64,000 nucleotides of DNA, from positions 32,223,116 through 32,287,115 of the forward strand of contig NC_084890.1 in NCBI RefSeq assembly GCF_958979055.1, written 5' to 3'. This DNA is from Alnus glutinosa (lineage: Eukaryota; Streptophyta; Magnoliopsida; Fagales; Betulaceae). The translations under genes were made by a program, and so were the position numbers. The notes beneath the pieces were generated by a model, which saw only the letters and a list, made by a program, of their open reading frames with translations, was not told where the DNA came from and did no database searches. Shown in pieces: positions 20,620 through 30,990 of this stretch. Position 1 is the stretch's first letter. Every line of letters starts with the position of its first letter.

Positions 20620-23436
20620 ATGAGTGAAACAATTGTGACCCTTGTCATCAACGAGCTGGTTCAGTTAATCGTTCATGAATCAAAATTGTTGCGGGGTGTC
20701 AACCAGCAAGTTGTGGTCATTCGAGATGAACTGGAGAGCATCCAGTGTTTTCTCAAAGATACTGATAAAGGAGGAGACCTCCAAGATGGTGTCAAAACGT
20801 GGGTGAAACAAGTGAGAGAAGTAGCATATCATATAGAAGATGTAATAGATGAATACGTTCTTCACATGGCACAGCGTCTTCATCAGCATAGTTTTATTGC
20901 TTTTCTCCAACAAATTGGTTGTTTATTGAAAAAAATAAAACCACATCATGACATAGCTACCAAGATTCAAGATATCAAAATATCAATCCGTGAAATCAAG
21001 GAACGAGCTGAAAGATATGGTTTTAGTTCCTCAGATCAAGGATCAAGTAGTAGCGCAACAAATGTTACATGGCATGACCCTCGAGTGGGTTCACTTTTCA
21101 TTGAGGAAGATGAAGTTGTGGGTATTGAGTCTACGAGGGATGAACTTGTAAGCTGGTTAGTGGGGGGAGTATCTAAACGCTCAGTGCTTTCAGTGGTAGG
21201 CATGGGCGGAATTGGTAAGACAACTCTTACTAAGAAAGTATATGAGAATGAATCAGTGAAGGGACATTTTGATTGCCGTGTTTGGATCACTGTGTCTCAG
21301 TCATACAATGTGTCGAAGATACTCATGTCCATGATAAAACAAATCTACCAAGCAAAAGAAACTGCTCCGGGGCAAATAGACATGACAGACGAGATCACAC
21401 TAATCAGCCAGCTGAGGAAATGTTTACAGCAAAAGAGGTATGTTATGGTTTTTGATGATGTCTGGAAGACAGAGTTTTGGGAAATTGTGAAACATGCTTT
21501 ACCATGCAATGACAGAGGCAGTAGGATTGTCATCACAACACGTAGTGATCTCATTGGGGTTTCTTGTAGAGAATCTTTATTTGATAAAGTGCACAAGCTA
21601 CAACCTCTATCTCTAGACAAGGCTTGGGAATTGTTTTGCAGAAAGGCATTCCAGACCGAGTTCCAGAGGTGTTGTCCGAGAGAATTGGTGAGAATGTCGA
21701 TGGACATTGTCAAAAAATGTGAAGGTCTACCCCTTGCAATTGTTGCCATAGGTGGTCTTCTGTCAACAAAGGAGAAGGTGCAGTTAGAATGGCGAAAGTT
21801 GCTCGATAGCCTCAGTTCTGAGCTAGAATGTAATCCCCACCTTACAAGTATCACCAACATTCTCTCTCTCAGTTATCATGATCTTCCGTGCTACCTAAAG
21901 CCATGCTACTTGTACTTTAGCATTTTTCCAGAGGACTACTCAATTAGTAGTCACAGATTACTTCGGCTATGGGTAGCTGAGGGCTTTACAAAAGGAAAGA
22001 AGGGAAAACCATTGGAAGACGTGGCAGAAGAATACTTAATGGAGCTCATCAACCGAAACTTGGTTCAAGTTTCATTTGGGGATCTTGATTACGAGATAAG
22101 TATAAAATACAGAATCCACGATCTGCTGCATGAAATCATCCTATCAAAGGCTGTAGAGTTGAATTTCTGTCAAGTTTTGGAAGCTGGTGACACAACTTTC
22201 CATGGAAAAAGTCGATGCCTATCAATCCACAATGTTAGAGAAAATGTTTTCAAGACAAGTGAGTACTCTCGGGTTCGTTCTGTTTTTCTCTTCAATATTC
22301 GTGAAATGCCCAGGTCTTTCATAGTTAACTTGTTCAAAAAGTTCAAGCTTTTGAAAGTGTTGGATTTTGAAGATGCTCCTATAGATTATCTTCCTCAAGA
22401 AGTGGGCAATTTATTCCACTTGAAGTACTTAAGTTTGAGGGGAACAAAAGTGAAGATACTTCCGAAGTCAGTGGGTAGACTACAGAACCTACAGATACTA
22501 AATGTCATGGAAACTACAGTGCGTGAGCTACCAGTTGAGATATTTAGGCTTTATAAGTTGAGACATATTTTGGCTCATTCTCATGACTTCGAAATTAAAA
22601 GTTGCCTTCATTCTATTCGAGGAGTAAAAATACATGAAGGGGTTGGATGTTTAAAAGACTTGCAAACACTATCAACTGTTGATGATCATCATGGGGGTGG
22701 TCTATTTAAAGAGCTTGGAAAGTTGAGTCAATTGAGGACATTGGGCATTTCAAGTATGACTGCAGAACATGGGAGGGCTCTGTGTATCTCCATACAAAAT
22801 ATGGTCCACCTTAAAATTTTGTTTGTTTGCTCAATCAATGAAAATGAGATTATAAACTTACAATCAATTTCATCACCACCTCCATTTCTAAAGCATATCT
22901 ATCTAAGGGGGCGATTGAAAAAGTTGCCCAATTGGATTCTAGAGCTTCAGAATCTGGGCACACTAATCTTATTTTTCTCATCGTTGAAGGAAGATCCATT
23001 GTTGTGTGTCCAGGCTTTGCCAAATCTAAATACCCTTTCCCTCAATCATGCATATGATGGGGAGCAACTGCATTTTAAGGAAGGCGGTTTTCAAAAACTC
23101 AAGAAGCTCACACTCAGAGATTTGAAAAAATTGAAGATGGTGGAAATAGACAGAGGATCACTGCTCGGTCTTGAGCAACTAGAGATTGGGCCATGCCCAC
23201 AGATGAATGAGCTACCCTCTGGAATCCAGATCCTAGAAAGGCTAAAGATTATCGACTTCTATGAAATGCTAGGAGAGTTTGTGCTACGTATGCAGCCAAA
23301 TGGAGGGGAAGATTATTGGAAAGTGAAGAAGGTAAGTACTATCCGTTTCAGGTATAGGATTAAAGGAGAACGATATCAAATATACAAGCTCGGTGACTCA
23401 CACTTGTTGGAGCGTCTGCAAGGAATTCCAACCTAG
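20620..23436 (+). CDS. CC-NBS-LRR (NLR) disease resistance protein, RPM1-like (NLR1), intact
   Basis: One coding exon, 938 residues. I start at ATG 20620 (MSETIVTLVINELVQLI); the frame extends seven codons upstream only through a GTG and is leader. Domains: Rx-type coiled coil about 1-130 with EDVID motif (HIEDVIDEY, 71-79); NB-ARC with P-loop GMGGIGKTT 194-202, kinase-2 YVMVFDDVW 274-282, RNBS-B GSRIVITTR 300-308, GLPL 369-372, RNBS-D CYLYFSIFPEDY 429-440, and an MHD variant IHD at 499-501. Leucine-rich repeats run from about 560 to 915. The family acts as intracellular immune receptors that sense effectors and trigger cell death; the ligand is unknown. No integrated decoy domain is seen. 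It is closely similar to NLR3 and to the broken NLR2. Confidence 0.95.
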   Translation: MSETIVTLVINELVQLIVHESKLLRGVNQQVVVIRDELESIQCFLKDTDKGGDLQDGVKTWVKQVREVAYHIEDVIDEYVLHMAQRLHQHSFIAFLQQIGCLLKKIKPHHDIATKIQDIKISIREIKERAERYGFSSSDQGSSSSATNVTWHDPRVGSLFIEEDEVVGIESTRDELVSWLVGGVSKRSVLSVVGMGGIGKTTLTKKVYENESVKGHFDCRVWITVSQSYNVSKILMSMIKQIYQAKETAPGQIDMTDEITLISQLRKCLQQKRYVMVFDDVWKTEFWEIVKHALPCNDRGSRIVITTRSDLIGVSCRESLFDKVHKLQPLSLDKAWELFCRKAFQTEFQRCCPRELVRMSMDIVKKCEGLPLAIVAIGGLLSTKEKVQLEWRKLLDSLSSELECNPHLTSITNILSLSYHDLPCYLKPCYLYFSIFPEDYSISSHRLLRLWVAEGFTKGKKGKPLEDVAEEYLMELINRNLVQVSFGDLDYEISIKYRIHDLLHEIILSKAVELNFCQVLEAGDTTFHGKSRCLSIHNVRENVFKTSEYSRVRSVFLFNIREMPRSFIVNLFKKFKLLKVLDFEDAPIDYLPQEVGNLFHLKYLSLRGTKVKILPKSVGRLQNLQILNVMETTVRELPVEIFRLYKLRHILAHSHDFEIKSCLHSIRGVKIHEGVGCLKDLQTLSTVDDHHGGGLFKELGKLSQLRTLGISSMTAEHGRALCISIQNMVHLKILFVCSINENEIINLQSISSPPPFLKHIYLRGRLKKLPNWILELQNLGTLILFFSSLKEDPLLCVQALPNLNTLSLNHAYDGEQLHFKEGGFQKLKKLTLRDLKKLKMVEIDRGSLLGLEQLEIGPCPQMNELPSGIQILERLKIIDFYEMLGEFVLRMQPNGGEDYWKVKKVSTIRFRYRIKGERYQIYKLGDSHLLERLQGIPT

Positions 23437-23935
23437 CAGTTGTAATTAGGCTTGGGCGCACATGGCGCCATGCGCCACACCCTCTGCATTTTTTTTTTTT
23501 TTTCATTTCCTATTTGTTTGTTATTTCCTCTGTATTTTTAGATTTGCTTGTATTTTGGGTTTATGGTTTTGGGGCTTGTTGGGTTGGGGTGTTTTTGGGG
23601 TAGATTTGGGTGTTTGATGGGGTCTTTTTTTTTTTTGGTATTTTGGGGGGTTTTTTTTTCCTTTATTTTGGATGTTTGATGGCAGCATTTTCTATTTTTT
23701 TTGGTTTATAGGGCTTTTTTTTTTCCCTGTATTTTGGGTGTTTGATGGGGGGCATCTTCTGTATTTTGGGTTTTTTTGTGGGCTTTGGGTATTGTAGGTG
23801 CGTAGGTCCTTGTGGGTTTTCTTGGGTTCTTTCTTCTGTGGGCTAGCTGGATTATTCTTGTGTATACTTGTTGTGTACTTAGGGGCACCATACGCTTTTT
23901 TTAATAAAAATTTTCTTACTTATCAAAAAAATAAA
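23437..23935 (+). mobile_element. LINE-like 3' region forming the NLR1 3' flank
   Basis: Starting ~25 bp after the stop there is a near-palindrome (GGCGCACATGGCGCCATGCG). Next comes GT-rich sequence with repeated TTTTGGGTGTTTGATGGGG units. The end reads GTGTACTTAGGGGCACCATACG, TTTTTTTAATAAA, then CTTACTTATCAAAA, a LINE 3' terminus. Units 2 (33831-34230) and 3 (62876-63370) have the same, so insertion predates duplication. The AATAAA may serve as the NLR poly(A) signal (inference). Confidence 0.55.
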
Positions 23936-25197
23936 AAGATTAAAAAAATTATTCTTTGGCCAGCACATATGATCTTTGATAATTAAAAGCTTAATTCTTC
24001 TAGGAATTTCGCTCTCATATGTAACGGTTTTGAGTGTTTTGGAACTAAGGTGTTATAAAGCATAAGTTATTAAGTATCAAAAACTGTGACTCGTATGCTG
24101 ACTTTTAAATGACCGAACTGAACCGACACTTTGGTTAGAAATGACGTTGTTTCGTTTGATCGTTTTGTCTTTTTTTTTTTAAAATAAAAAAATCAAAAAA
24201 ATCAAAACAACGTCGTTTCATTAACTGATTTAGCCGATTTTAACCAACTTAACCGACTTTACCCCTTTAATCGAAAATTCCGAAATTATAGGTTGTCGAA
24301 ATGAAGTTGGTGAATTAACCAAGTTAATCGACTTTATCGGTTAACCGAACCGAAAACCACTTCACTGAACCAAATCGATACCTACCCTACATCCATTATC
24401 CAATTAAATTTTTTACATTAGAACGGGATTACCTTAAATTAAACTACATTACATTATAATATAACTACTGGGACTAAAACATTAAAACTTCACTGAACTG
24501 AATTGAACCGAACCAATACTCACCCTACATCCATTATCCAATTAAATTTTTTACATTAGAACGGAATTACCTCAAATTAAACTGCATTAAATTTTTATAT
24601 AACTGCAGGGACTAAAACATTAAAACTACACTGAAATGTTTTGAAGATCGAAAGGCGTAAATACTTTGGCTAATTAGCATTCTAAGAGGGTAATGTTTAA
24701 CCAAGTTGAGGAGCTTGAAATGAATTCAAATGTACAAAACTTTTCCTTGATTCTTTTTTGGCCAGTTGTTCTTATTGGCGTTTTGATTCGACATCAAATC
24801 TTAGTTCATAATAGCAACAAATCACTGATGTTGTAGAGAATCCGTTTTGTTGATTTCATAAAGCAGGAAACAATGGCAATTTTCGTTATTATCATATGTG
24901 ATTTTGGCACAAAATTTTTATGATCCTTGCTGAAGAAAGAAAATCCTGTAAGGGATTCAAGAAAAAAATTGATTAAATGCTAATTAATAAGAAGTACCAA
25001 ATAGAGTTCACAATTCACATGTCAAAGAACAATCATGGCTTCCATTGGAACGGTCACCAAATCCCAAAATTAGGATAACAACAATTCAAAATCTATTAAA
25101 AAAAAAAATCAACCAACATTGTTAATCTTCTTAATGACTTAGACCAACATTGTTATTCAGCTTTGCTTGTTTACTTGTTCTATGAAAGTAAATGGGT
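23936..25197. other. NLR1 downstream flank: remnant hAT MITE, tandem duplication, small inverted segment
   Basis: 24105-24390 is the right part of the element seen whole at 34495-34962. About 140 bp (CTACATCCATTATCCAATTAAATT...) is tandemly duplicated at 24385 and 24525. 24899-24961 is inverted compared with unit 2 (35425-35496). No gene. Confidence 0.55.
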
Positions 25198-25800
25198 TGT
25201 TAAGTTTTTTCCCTACTTTTTAATGCGTCTTTTGGGAGTGAATTGGGCCCATAGATTTTAACATGGTATTAAAGCGACTCTCTTGCGATGATGGGTATTT
25301 TCCTCTTGTATGTTGAACACATGTTTGGCCAAAGTTGCCACACGTGAGGAGACATATTAAAGTGTCTCACATCGATAAGATTAACTTGACGTGGACACTT
25401 TATAAGCCATAGTGTCTCATTTTCTTTCAAGGCGTCTTGTGAGATTAAGTCCATGAACTTTTACATGGGATCAAAGCGAGTTCCTTGCAATGATGGGCCT
25501 TTTTCCTCCTGTCGGTTGAACACGTACTTGGCCAAAATTTGTCGCACGCGAGGGGGCGTGTTAAAGTATCTCACATTGCCAAGGTTTTCTTGTCTTGGCC
25601 GAGAAGTTTTTAAGCCATAGTGTCCTCTCCTCTCTTAAGGCATCTTAAGAGAAAGGATTGGGCCTTCCCTTCCACCGCACATGTGTTTTGACAATAGTGC
25701 TACACATGAGGGAGCGTGTCAAGTTTCCCCCATACTTTCCAAGGCGTTTTTTGAGAGTGAGATTGGGCCCATGAACTTTTGCATGGGTCATATGGGTTGG
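25198..25800 (+). mobile_element. Tandem TRIM array, second family, downstream of NLR1
   Basis: Repeated LTR-like segments (the clearest at 25355-25465, ending ...GGCCCATGAACTTTTACA type; others start near 25198, 25559 and 25717) alternate with short internal regions. The primer sites are degenerate tRNA-Met type: TGGTATTAAAGCGA after 25263 and TGGGATCAAAGCGAG after 25465. Equivalent repeats in unit 2 (35745-36330) have ATAGTATCAGAGTGAG. No coding capacity. Confidence 0.6.
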
Positions 25801-26271
25801 ATTCTGAGCTAGTGAACCAAACAATGCGATGGGAATCAGAGGCCATAGAGTGACAAAGTAGTAAAAGAATGAGTACCTTGATACTATTGACTACTAGGAG
25901 TCACCCCATGCAAGGGTTGGAAATTTTTAAAAAAGCCCATGAACTCAAAACAAAATTAATAGGTTATGGTTGAAGTTGACCTATGTATATAGTCTTATAT
26001 TTATGCTTTGATACCACCTAAACTCAACACAAAATGCAGTCGTAGATGCATTTTGGGGTGCCTTCACTTCTGGGGTGGCGCCCCCAAAGGGATGGCTGCC
26101 ATTCTTTTTCTATTTTCAATTTTTTTTTTTTCAATAGCTTTTTAAGTTTTATTTATTTATATTTTTAATATATTTGTATATTTTTTATTATAATCGACAC
26201 ATGTCGCTATTTTATTGGCGCTGACGTGGTGCTAACAGAATTTGTTATTTTTTATTTTTTGTCTAAATAAC
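25801..26271. other. Spacer between NLR units 1 and 2
   Basis: No gene recognised. The stretch at 26040-26110 (GGGGTGGCGCCCCCAAAGGG) looks like transposon sequence with a short inverted repeat. Unit 2 homology starts near 26272 (AGTGTCTGGTTGGAAAGCC). Confidence 0.45.
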
Positions 26272-26394
26272 AGTGTCTGGTTGGAAAGCCAAAACCCTCT
26301 CTCAGACTATCCACGTTTCCCCATGTCAATGTTCTTACTGCAGCAAAAATCTCTTTGCAACCATATATATAATTGACTCTATCTTAAGGAAGTT

Positions 26395-26835
26395 CTTGTG
26401 GAGCTTTAAAGATTAAAAGACACACCTCCTGTTTCCCTTGGCTTGGAACAGATAGAGTTTGCACTCCAAAGATCATGGGAGGTTGGGAATAAGAACAATG
26501 CAGAGTCCAAATAAAGCACTCCTAGCAATATTGGAATGGAAAATACGTACTGAAGGAAGACTAGATTTGTTGTGGGTAAAATATTTAAAGAACAAGGGGC
26601 TGCTGGGAGCTTAACAATCATCTTGTGAGTTGTAAGGGAGCTTGCTATGAAATTGGCAGTGGTGATAAGATAAATAGATGAAAAGATCCTTGGATTGGAT
26701 TCCCCTCAATTCCTGTTTTTTTAAACCAGCCAAACAACCACTTACAAATACACCTTAATTGAAAGTTTCTGACCTCATCAATCTCCAAAGTCGAAATTGG
26801 GATCATGACAAACTAGATCTTTTTGATTCTAACAC
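26395..26835 (+). mobile_element. LINE reverse-transcriptase C-terminal fragment upstream of NLR2
   Basis: Frames read FPLAW...PKIMGG, GIRTMQS.NKALLAILEWK, then YEIGSGDKIN..KDPWIGFPS and VSDLINLQSRNWD. This is the order found at the end of plant L1-type ORF2 proteins. It is interrupted by stops and shifts. The same fragment lies upstream of NLR3 (56150-56615), and only its last bases lie upstream of NLR1 (17110-17155). Confidence 0.65.
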
Positions 26836-27089
26836 AGTCAGGCAGTCAGCCACTAGGGATGGTCCGCAACACATGAGGGAGCTAGACTAGAACGAAAATG
26901 AAGAACAACCAGAGGAAAGAACGACATCGTTGAACATTGACTCGCGTCGCTGGCCTGCGGCCTCAAACCCCAAAGCAAACGGAAACTTGACCCTTTTTTC
27001 CTTAATTGTCGGTGAACTGAAAAATGGACCAGACTTTTGTTTGGTCGAAAGAAAAGAACTAATATTCAATTAATGCCGTGTTTGCTAGT

Positions 27090-27170
27090 TCAGCCTGAAA
27101 GTGAATATATATATATATATATATTACTTCTCTAAAGCATCATACGAATTTGGAAAAAGAAAACTGAAAC

Positions 27171-27221
<51 letters not shown>

Positions 27222-27493
27222 CTCCATATATATCAGTCCTTCTCCATCTGTGGTAAATATAGCATGATCACCGTATGGTTATGTAACGCCAATACCCCCT
27301 GTTTTGTGGTGCCTGTAACTTCTGAATTCTTTTTAACTGAAACTGAAGCTAATTTCTCCATCGTTTGGGTTACCACTCAAGTCAAAAACAGCAACCATCA
27401 CACCACCCGCAAGCTACCTTCCTCCCTGCCAACATTTTTGTCAAACTCTTCACCCTCACAAAATGCAGCCATACCCAACGTTTATAATTCAAG
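27090..27493 (+). promoter_or_regulatory. NLR2 promoter and leader exon with altered upstream ORF
   Basis: (TA)n tracts (27105-27123 and 27174-27218) precede the conserved leader. The upstream ORF starts at 27264 (MITVWLCNANTPCFVVPV). An insertion of about 27 bp and a 3' change make it run 77 codons to 27497, past the donor TTCAAG|GTAAAATC at 27493/27494. In a spliced transcript it would therefore not end where it does in units 1 and 3. Confidence 0.45.
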
Positions 27494-28009
27494 GTAAAAT
27501 CTTCAAATTCCCCTCCCTAGTTTCGAACTCCAATGTTCTTTGTAAGCATAGATTGCTTATTTTTTATTTTTGTTGAACATGCCTCTTCCTTTTGTGTATT
27601 CTTTTCTTTTGCTTTAAAGATTGGATTTTTGTGATGTTTTCTTGTTTTTGGTTTGTGGGTGTTCTTGTTTTCATTGGGTTTGCTTCAGAGGAGAGGATTT
27701 AGATTGTGGGTGTTTGCGTTTATGGAAGTAGGTAGTTGGAAAAAGGAAATATGAGTGACATAAAAACAGTTGAATAAAATGGTCAAAGTGATTCTAACAA
27801 GCTAGGGGAGGTGATGCTTCTCTGGGCTTTGTAGAACTAAAGTCTAAATGTAGCAGGAGTCTATGATGTTTCTTTGGATTTTGACAAACTTATAAATGTA
27901 GATGTTGGTGTCTCTTACGCTTATTTCAGAATTTGCCGAAATATTATTTCTTGAAAAACTTCCCTTACTACCGTAGTTTTCATTACTTTTATAATCATAT
28001 TTTTAAATT

Positions 28010-28348
28010 GGGAAAAGTACACATATCCCCCTCAAACTACCACCCAATTGTCAATGTACCCCCCAAACTACCAATTGTGTCAATTGCCCCCCTCAAACTA
28101 CCAAAAAATGTCAATATCCCCCCTAAGACCAACAAAAAGACAAAAATAACCCTAAATTTTTTTGAATAAGACAAAAATGTCTTTATAAATTCAAAAAAAA
28201 AAAAAAACTAAAACTAAAAAAAAAAACTAAAAAATTAATTTTTTTTAAAAAAAAATTAAAAAAATTTAATAAAATACGAAAAAGAAAGTTTTTTTTTTTT
28301 TTATAAAAAAAATAATAAACGAAAAAATAACTGAAAAATATAAAAACA

Positions 28349-28380
<32 letters not shown>

Positions 28381-28771
28381 CAAACGAAAAAGAAAAAGGA
28401 AAAACCAGTTTTTTATTAAATTAAAAAAATGAAAAAGAATGATTTTTTTTTTTTTTTTTTTAAAAAAAACCAAACAAAAAAATAACTGAAACTTATAAAA
28501 ACAATTTTTTTTTTTAAAAAAAACAAACGAAAAAAAAGAAAAAGAAAAACCAGTTTTAATTTTTTTTTGGTATAAATTTTTTTATTTTATATTTTTTAAA
28601 AATATTTTTTTAGTTTTATTTTATTTTAATAATTTTATGAAGGGTATTTTTATCATTAGGGGGACATTGACAGTTTTTGGTAGTTTAGGGGGGGACATTG
28701 ACACAATTGATAGTTTAGGGGGGACATTGACAATGAGGTGGTAGTTTGAGGGGGTTATGTGTACTTTTCCC
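28010..28771. mobile_element. Foldback/MULE-like MITE (762 bp) in the NLR2 leader intron, 9-bp TSD
   Basis: The terminal inverted repeats GGGAAAAGTACACATATCC...ATGTGTACTTTTCCC continue into multiple inner inverted units of CCCCCTCAAACTACC/GGTAGTTTGAGGGGG type. The element is flanked by a perfect 9-bp duplication TTTTAAATT (28001-28009 and 28772-28780). The middle is A/T homopolymer. Units 1 (18590-18615) and 3 (57655-57680) are empty sites. The 9-bp TSD suggests a Mutator-related origin (inference). Confidence 0.85.
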
Positions 28772-29959
28772 TTTTAAATTTTAAAAAATGTCAATTTAAT
28801 ATATCTATCTTTTAATTTTTTTTTTTAAGATTTTTTAAAATTTTTGAAAGTACACAAATATAAAAAATATTCAAAGATTCAGACATGGATGTTTTTAAAA
28901 ATTTTGTTCAACCTTTAACAATGCCTAAAGTCTTGCAATATTTTATTTTATTTTTTTGTTTCTAAAAAGAGAGATATTTTAGAAATTTTGACACCCCTCT
29001 ATTAGGATTTAACAAAAAATTCAAACAGATGAATAAAATTAAAATTAAAAAAAAAAATTAAAGACGGTTACAATAAATTGACAAGAAACATAATCCCGCT
29101 CTATCTCTCTTTCTCTCTAAGTATTTCACCGCTCTCGCCAATTGCTCTCCCCCACGACGCCTCTCGCTCTCAAATCTCAATCTTTCTCTTTTAATTTGTT
29201 TTTTGTTTCTTTTTTTATTCATGGAGTCCAGCCGCGTGCATATGGTTCTGATCACTCTCTCTCTTGCTCTCATTTTGTTTCTCTCTAGCGCCACAAAATT
29301 CCCTCCAGTAAGCCGCACCGTACCACTGCCATCCCACTATGTACGTAGCAAGCTCTCCCCAACTCGCCTCCATCGAACCCCTGTAGGTGTGTTTTTCTTC
29401 CCTCTCAATCTTTCATCCTCCACCTTGTATTCATGTTTTATCTTTGAGTGATGTTGTAGGATTTCCATGTAGGTTTGAATTTGTTCGAGGAATACCTAAT
29501 TTGTTAAAAATAATTGAAGGAATGTAGTGAATTTTGAATTAGGGTTTGAATTTGTTGGAGGCTCATTCTTAAATATCAGTTTTTTCGAGTTAGGGTTATT
29601 TTTCCCTGTTTTCCCCATTCTCTTTATTTTGCTGGCTCATTAGTCAATTTTAATGATTTAGGGGGGGGGGGGGGGGGGGGGGTGTGGGGGATGGGTTGGA
29701 TAAAGGCTTAACCATTTGATTAGGATTTAACATAAAATTCTAAGAGATGGGTGAAATTAAAGAACATTTAAAGATGGATATACTAAATTAACACTTTTAT
29801 AGTTTTTTTTTAAAATATAATTGCAAAAAAGATAAAAGATTAGGGATGGTAAGTGAATTAAATTTTCTTTTATTTCTTTTAGTTGATGCGAACTCGATTT
29901 TGACGTAGGCTAAGAAGCATATTTGGCAATATTATTGTTGCAATATGGAATGAGTATCA

Positions 29960-30310
29960 TGGGCTAACTCGCTTGTGCAATTTGTTTCCTCAACACAATG
30001 GTTATCTTCACCTTAGAATTGATGAATTTTATATTGTAAATTAAACATGTGAGCATTTTAATGAATTTTTCCATGGGATTTTGACAATTGATGTCTTGGT
30101 GACATAATTGACATCGTTGTGGCATATTGATGTCTTTGTGGTATATTTGATGTCTTCATGGCATATTAGTTTACTCTATCATGTGACCTTGGATAAGTTC
30201 ATAGTCAAAATATGCTTACAATGCATTAGGTTATTCTTTTATTTTTCATTTTTTTAAAAAATAAAAAATAAAATTCAAAATTTGCGGGAGGTCCTTCAAA
30301 TTGAGATCGA
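29960..30310. repeat. Segment shared by units 2 and 3 only, with a ~20-bp tandem motif
   Basis: Absent from unit 1, where GAGTATCATGGGCTACAATAGATACTCAG is contiguous. It contains about four imperfect copies of TTGATGTCTTTGTGGCATA around 30088-30165; the unit 3 copy is at about 59100-59180. Its presence in two units groups NLR2 with NLR3, or it marks a deletion in unit 1. Confidence 0.6.
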
Positions 30311-30990
30311 AACTCAATTAATTGACTGTTGGAGTTTGGTTAGAGTTAGAGGTTTCAATAAGTATGTCGTTGTATTAGTTATTTGTATTGTTGGAAGAAG
30401 AGACTTCGAGTTTGTAGTTTCTTAGTATATTGGACCCAAATTGTGATGCTGGAAGCAGAATATATCTTAGAGACGAATTGAGATTTTAGATTTCTTGTAT
30501 TTAGCAGTTATGAAGTACTTTAACAAAAAAAATATATATATATTCTGTGTTATGTTTTGTTGGAATATTTATAGATCTCTAATTGATGTTTTGTAAGTAA
30601 TTTGGTATATAAATAATTGGTTCTTGGATAAAACAGAATTGTAAGAAAATGTTACAACTAGGTTTAATATTAGTTCTTAGCTAGTATAAATAGTATTTGT
30701 TCTTCAATACTTTTTACCTTTGAACAACTGTTTTTGTCTTTCCTAATTTGCTTAGCTTTCAAGATTTCCTGTTCTCGTTTCTCCTTCTAGTTAAATGATT
30801 CTCTTGTATAATTCCTATGTAACTGAGTTGCGCTTTTGCGTTTTAATGATATTATGATTACTTAGAAAAGAAAAATATAAGTTCTTAGTAGGCGACATGT
30901 CTTCCTTTGGGCTTGGGACATGACAATTAACCCAAATTCTTTTCTAATTGTGACAGTATCATTAACTAGGTGAACATCAGACAAGAAACC

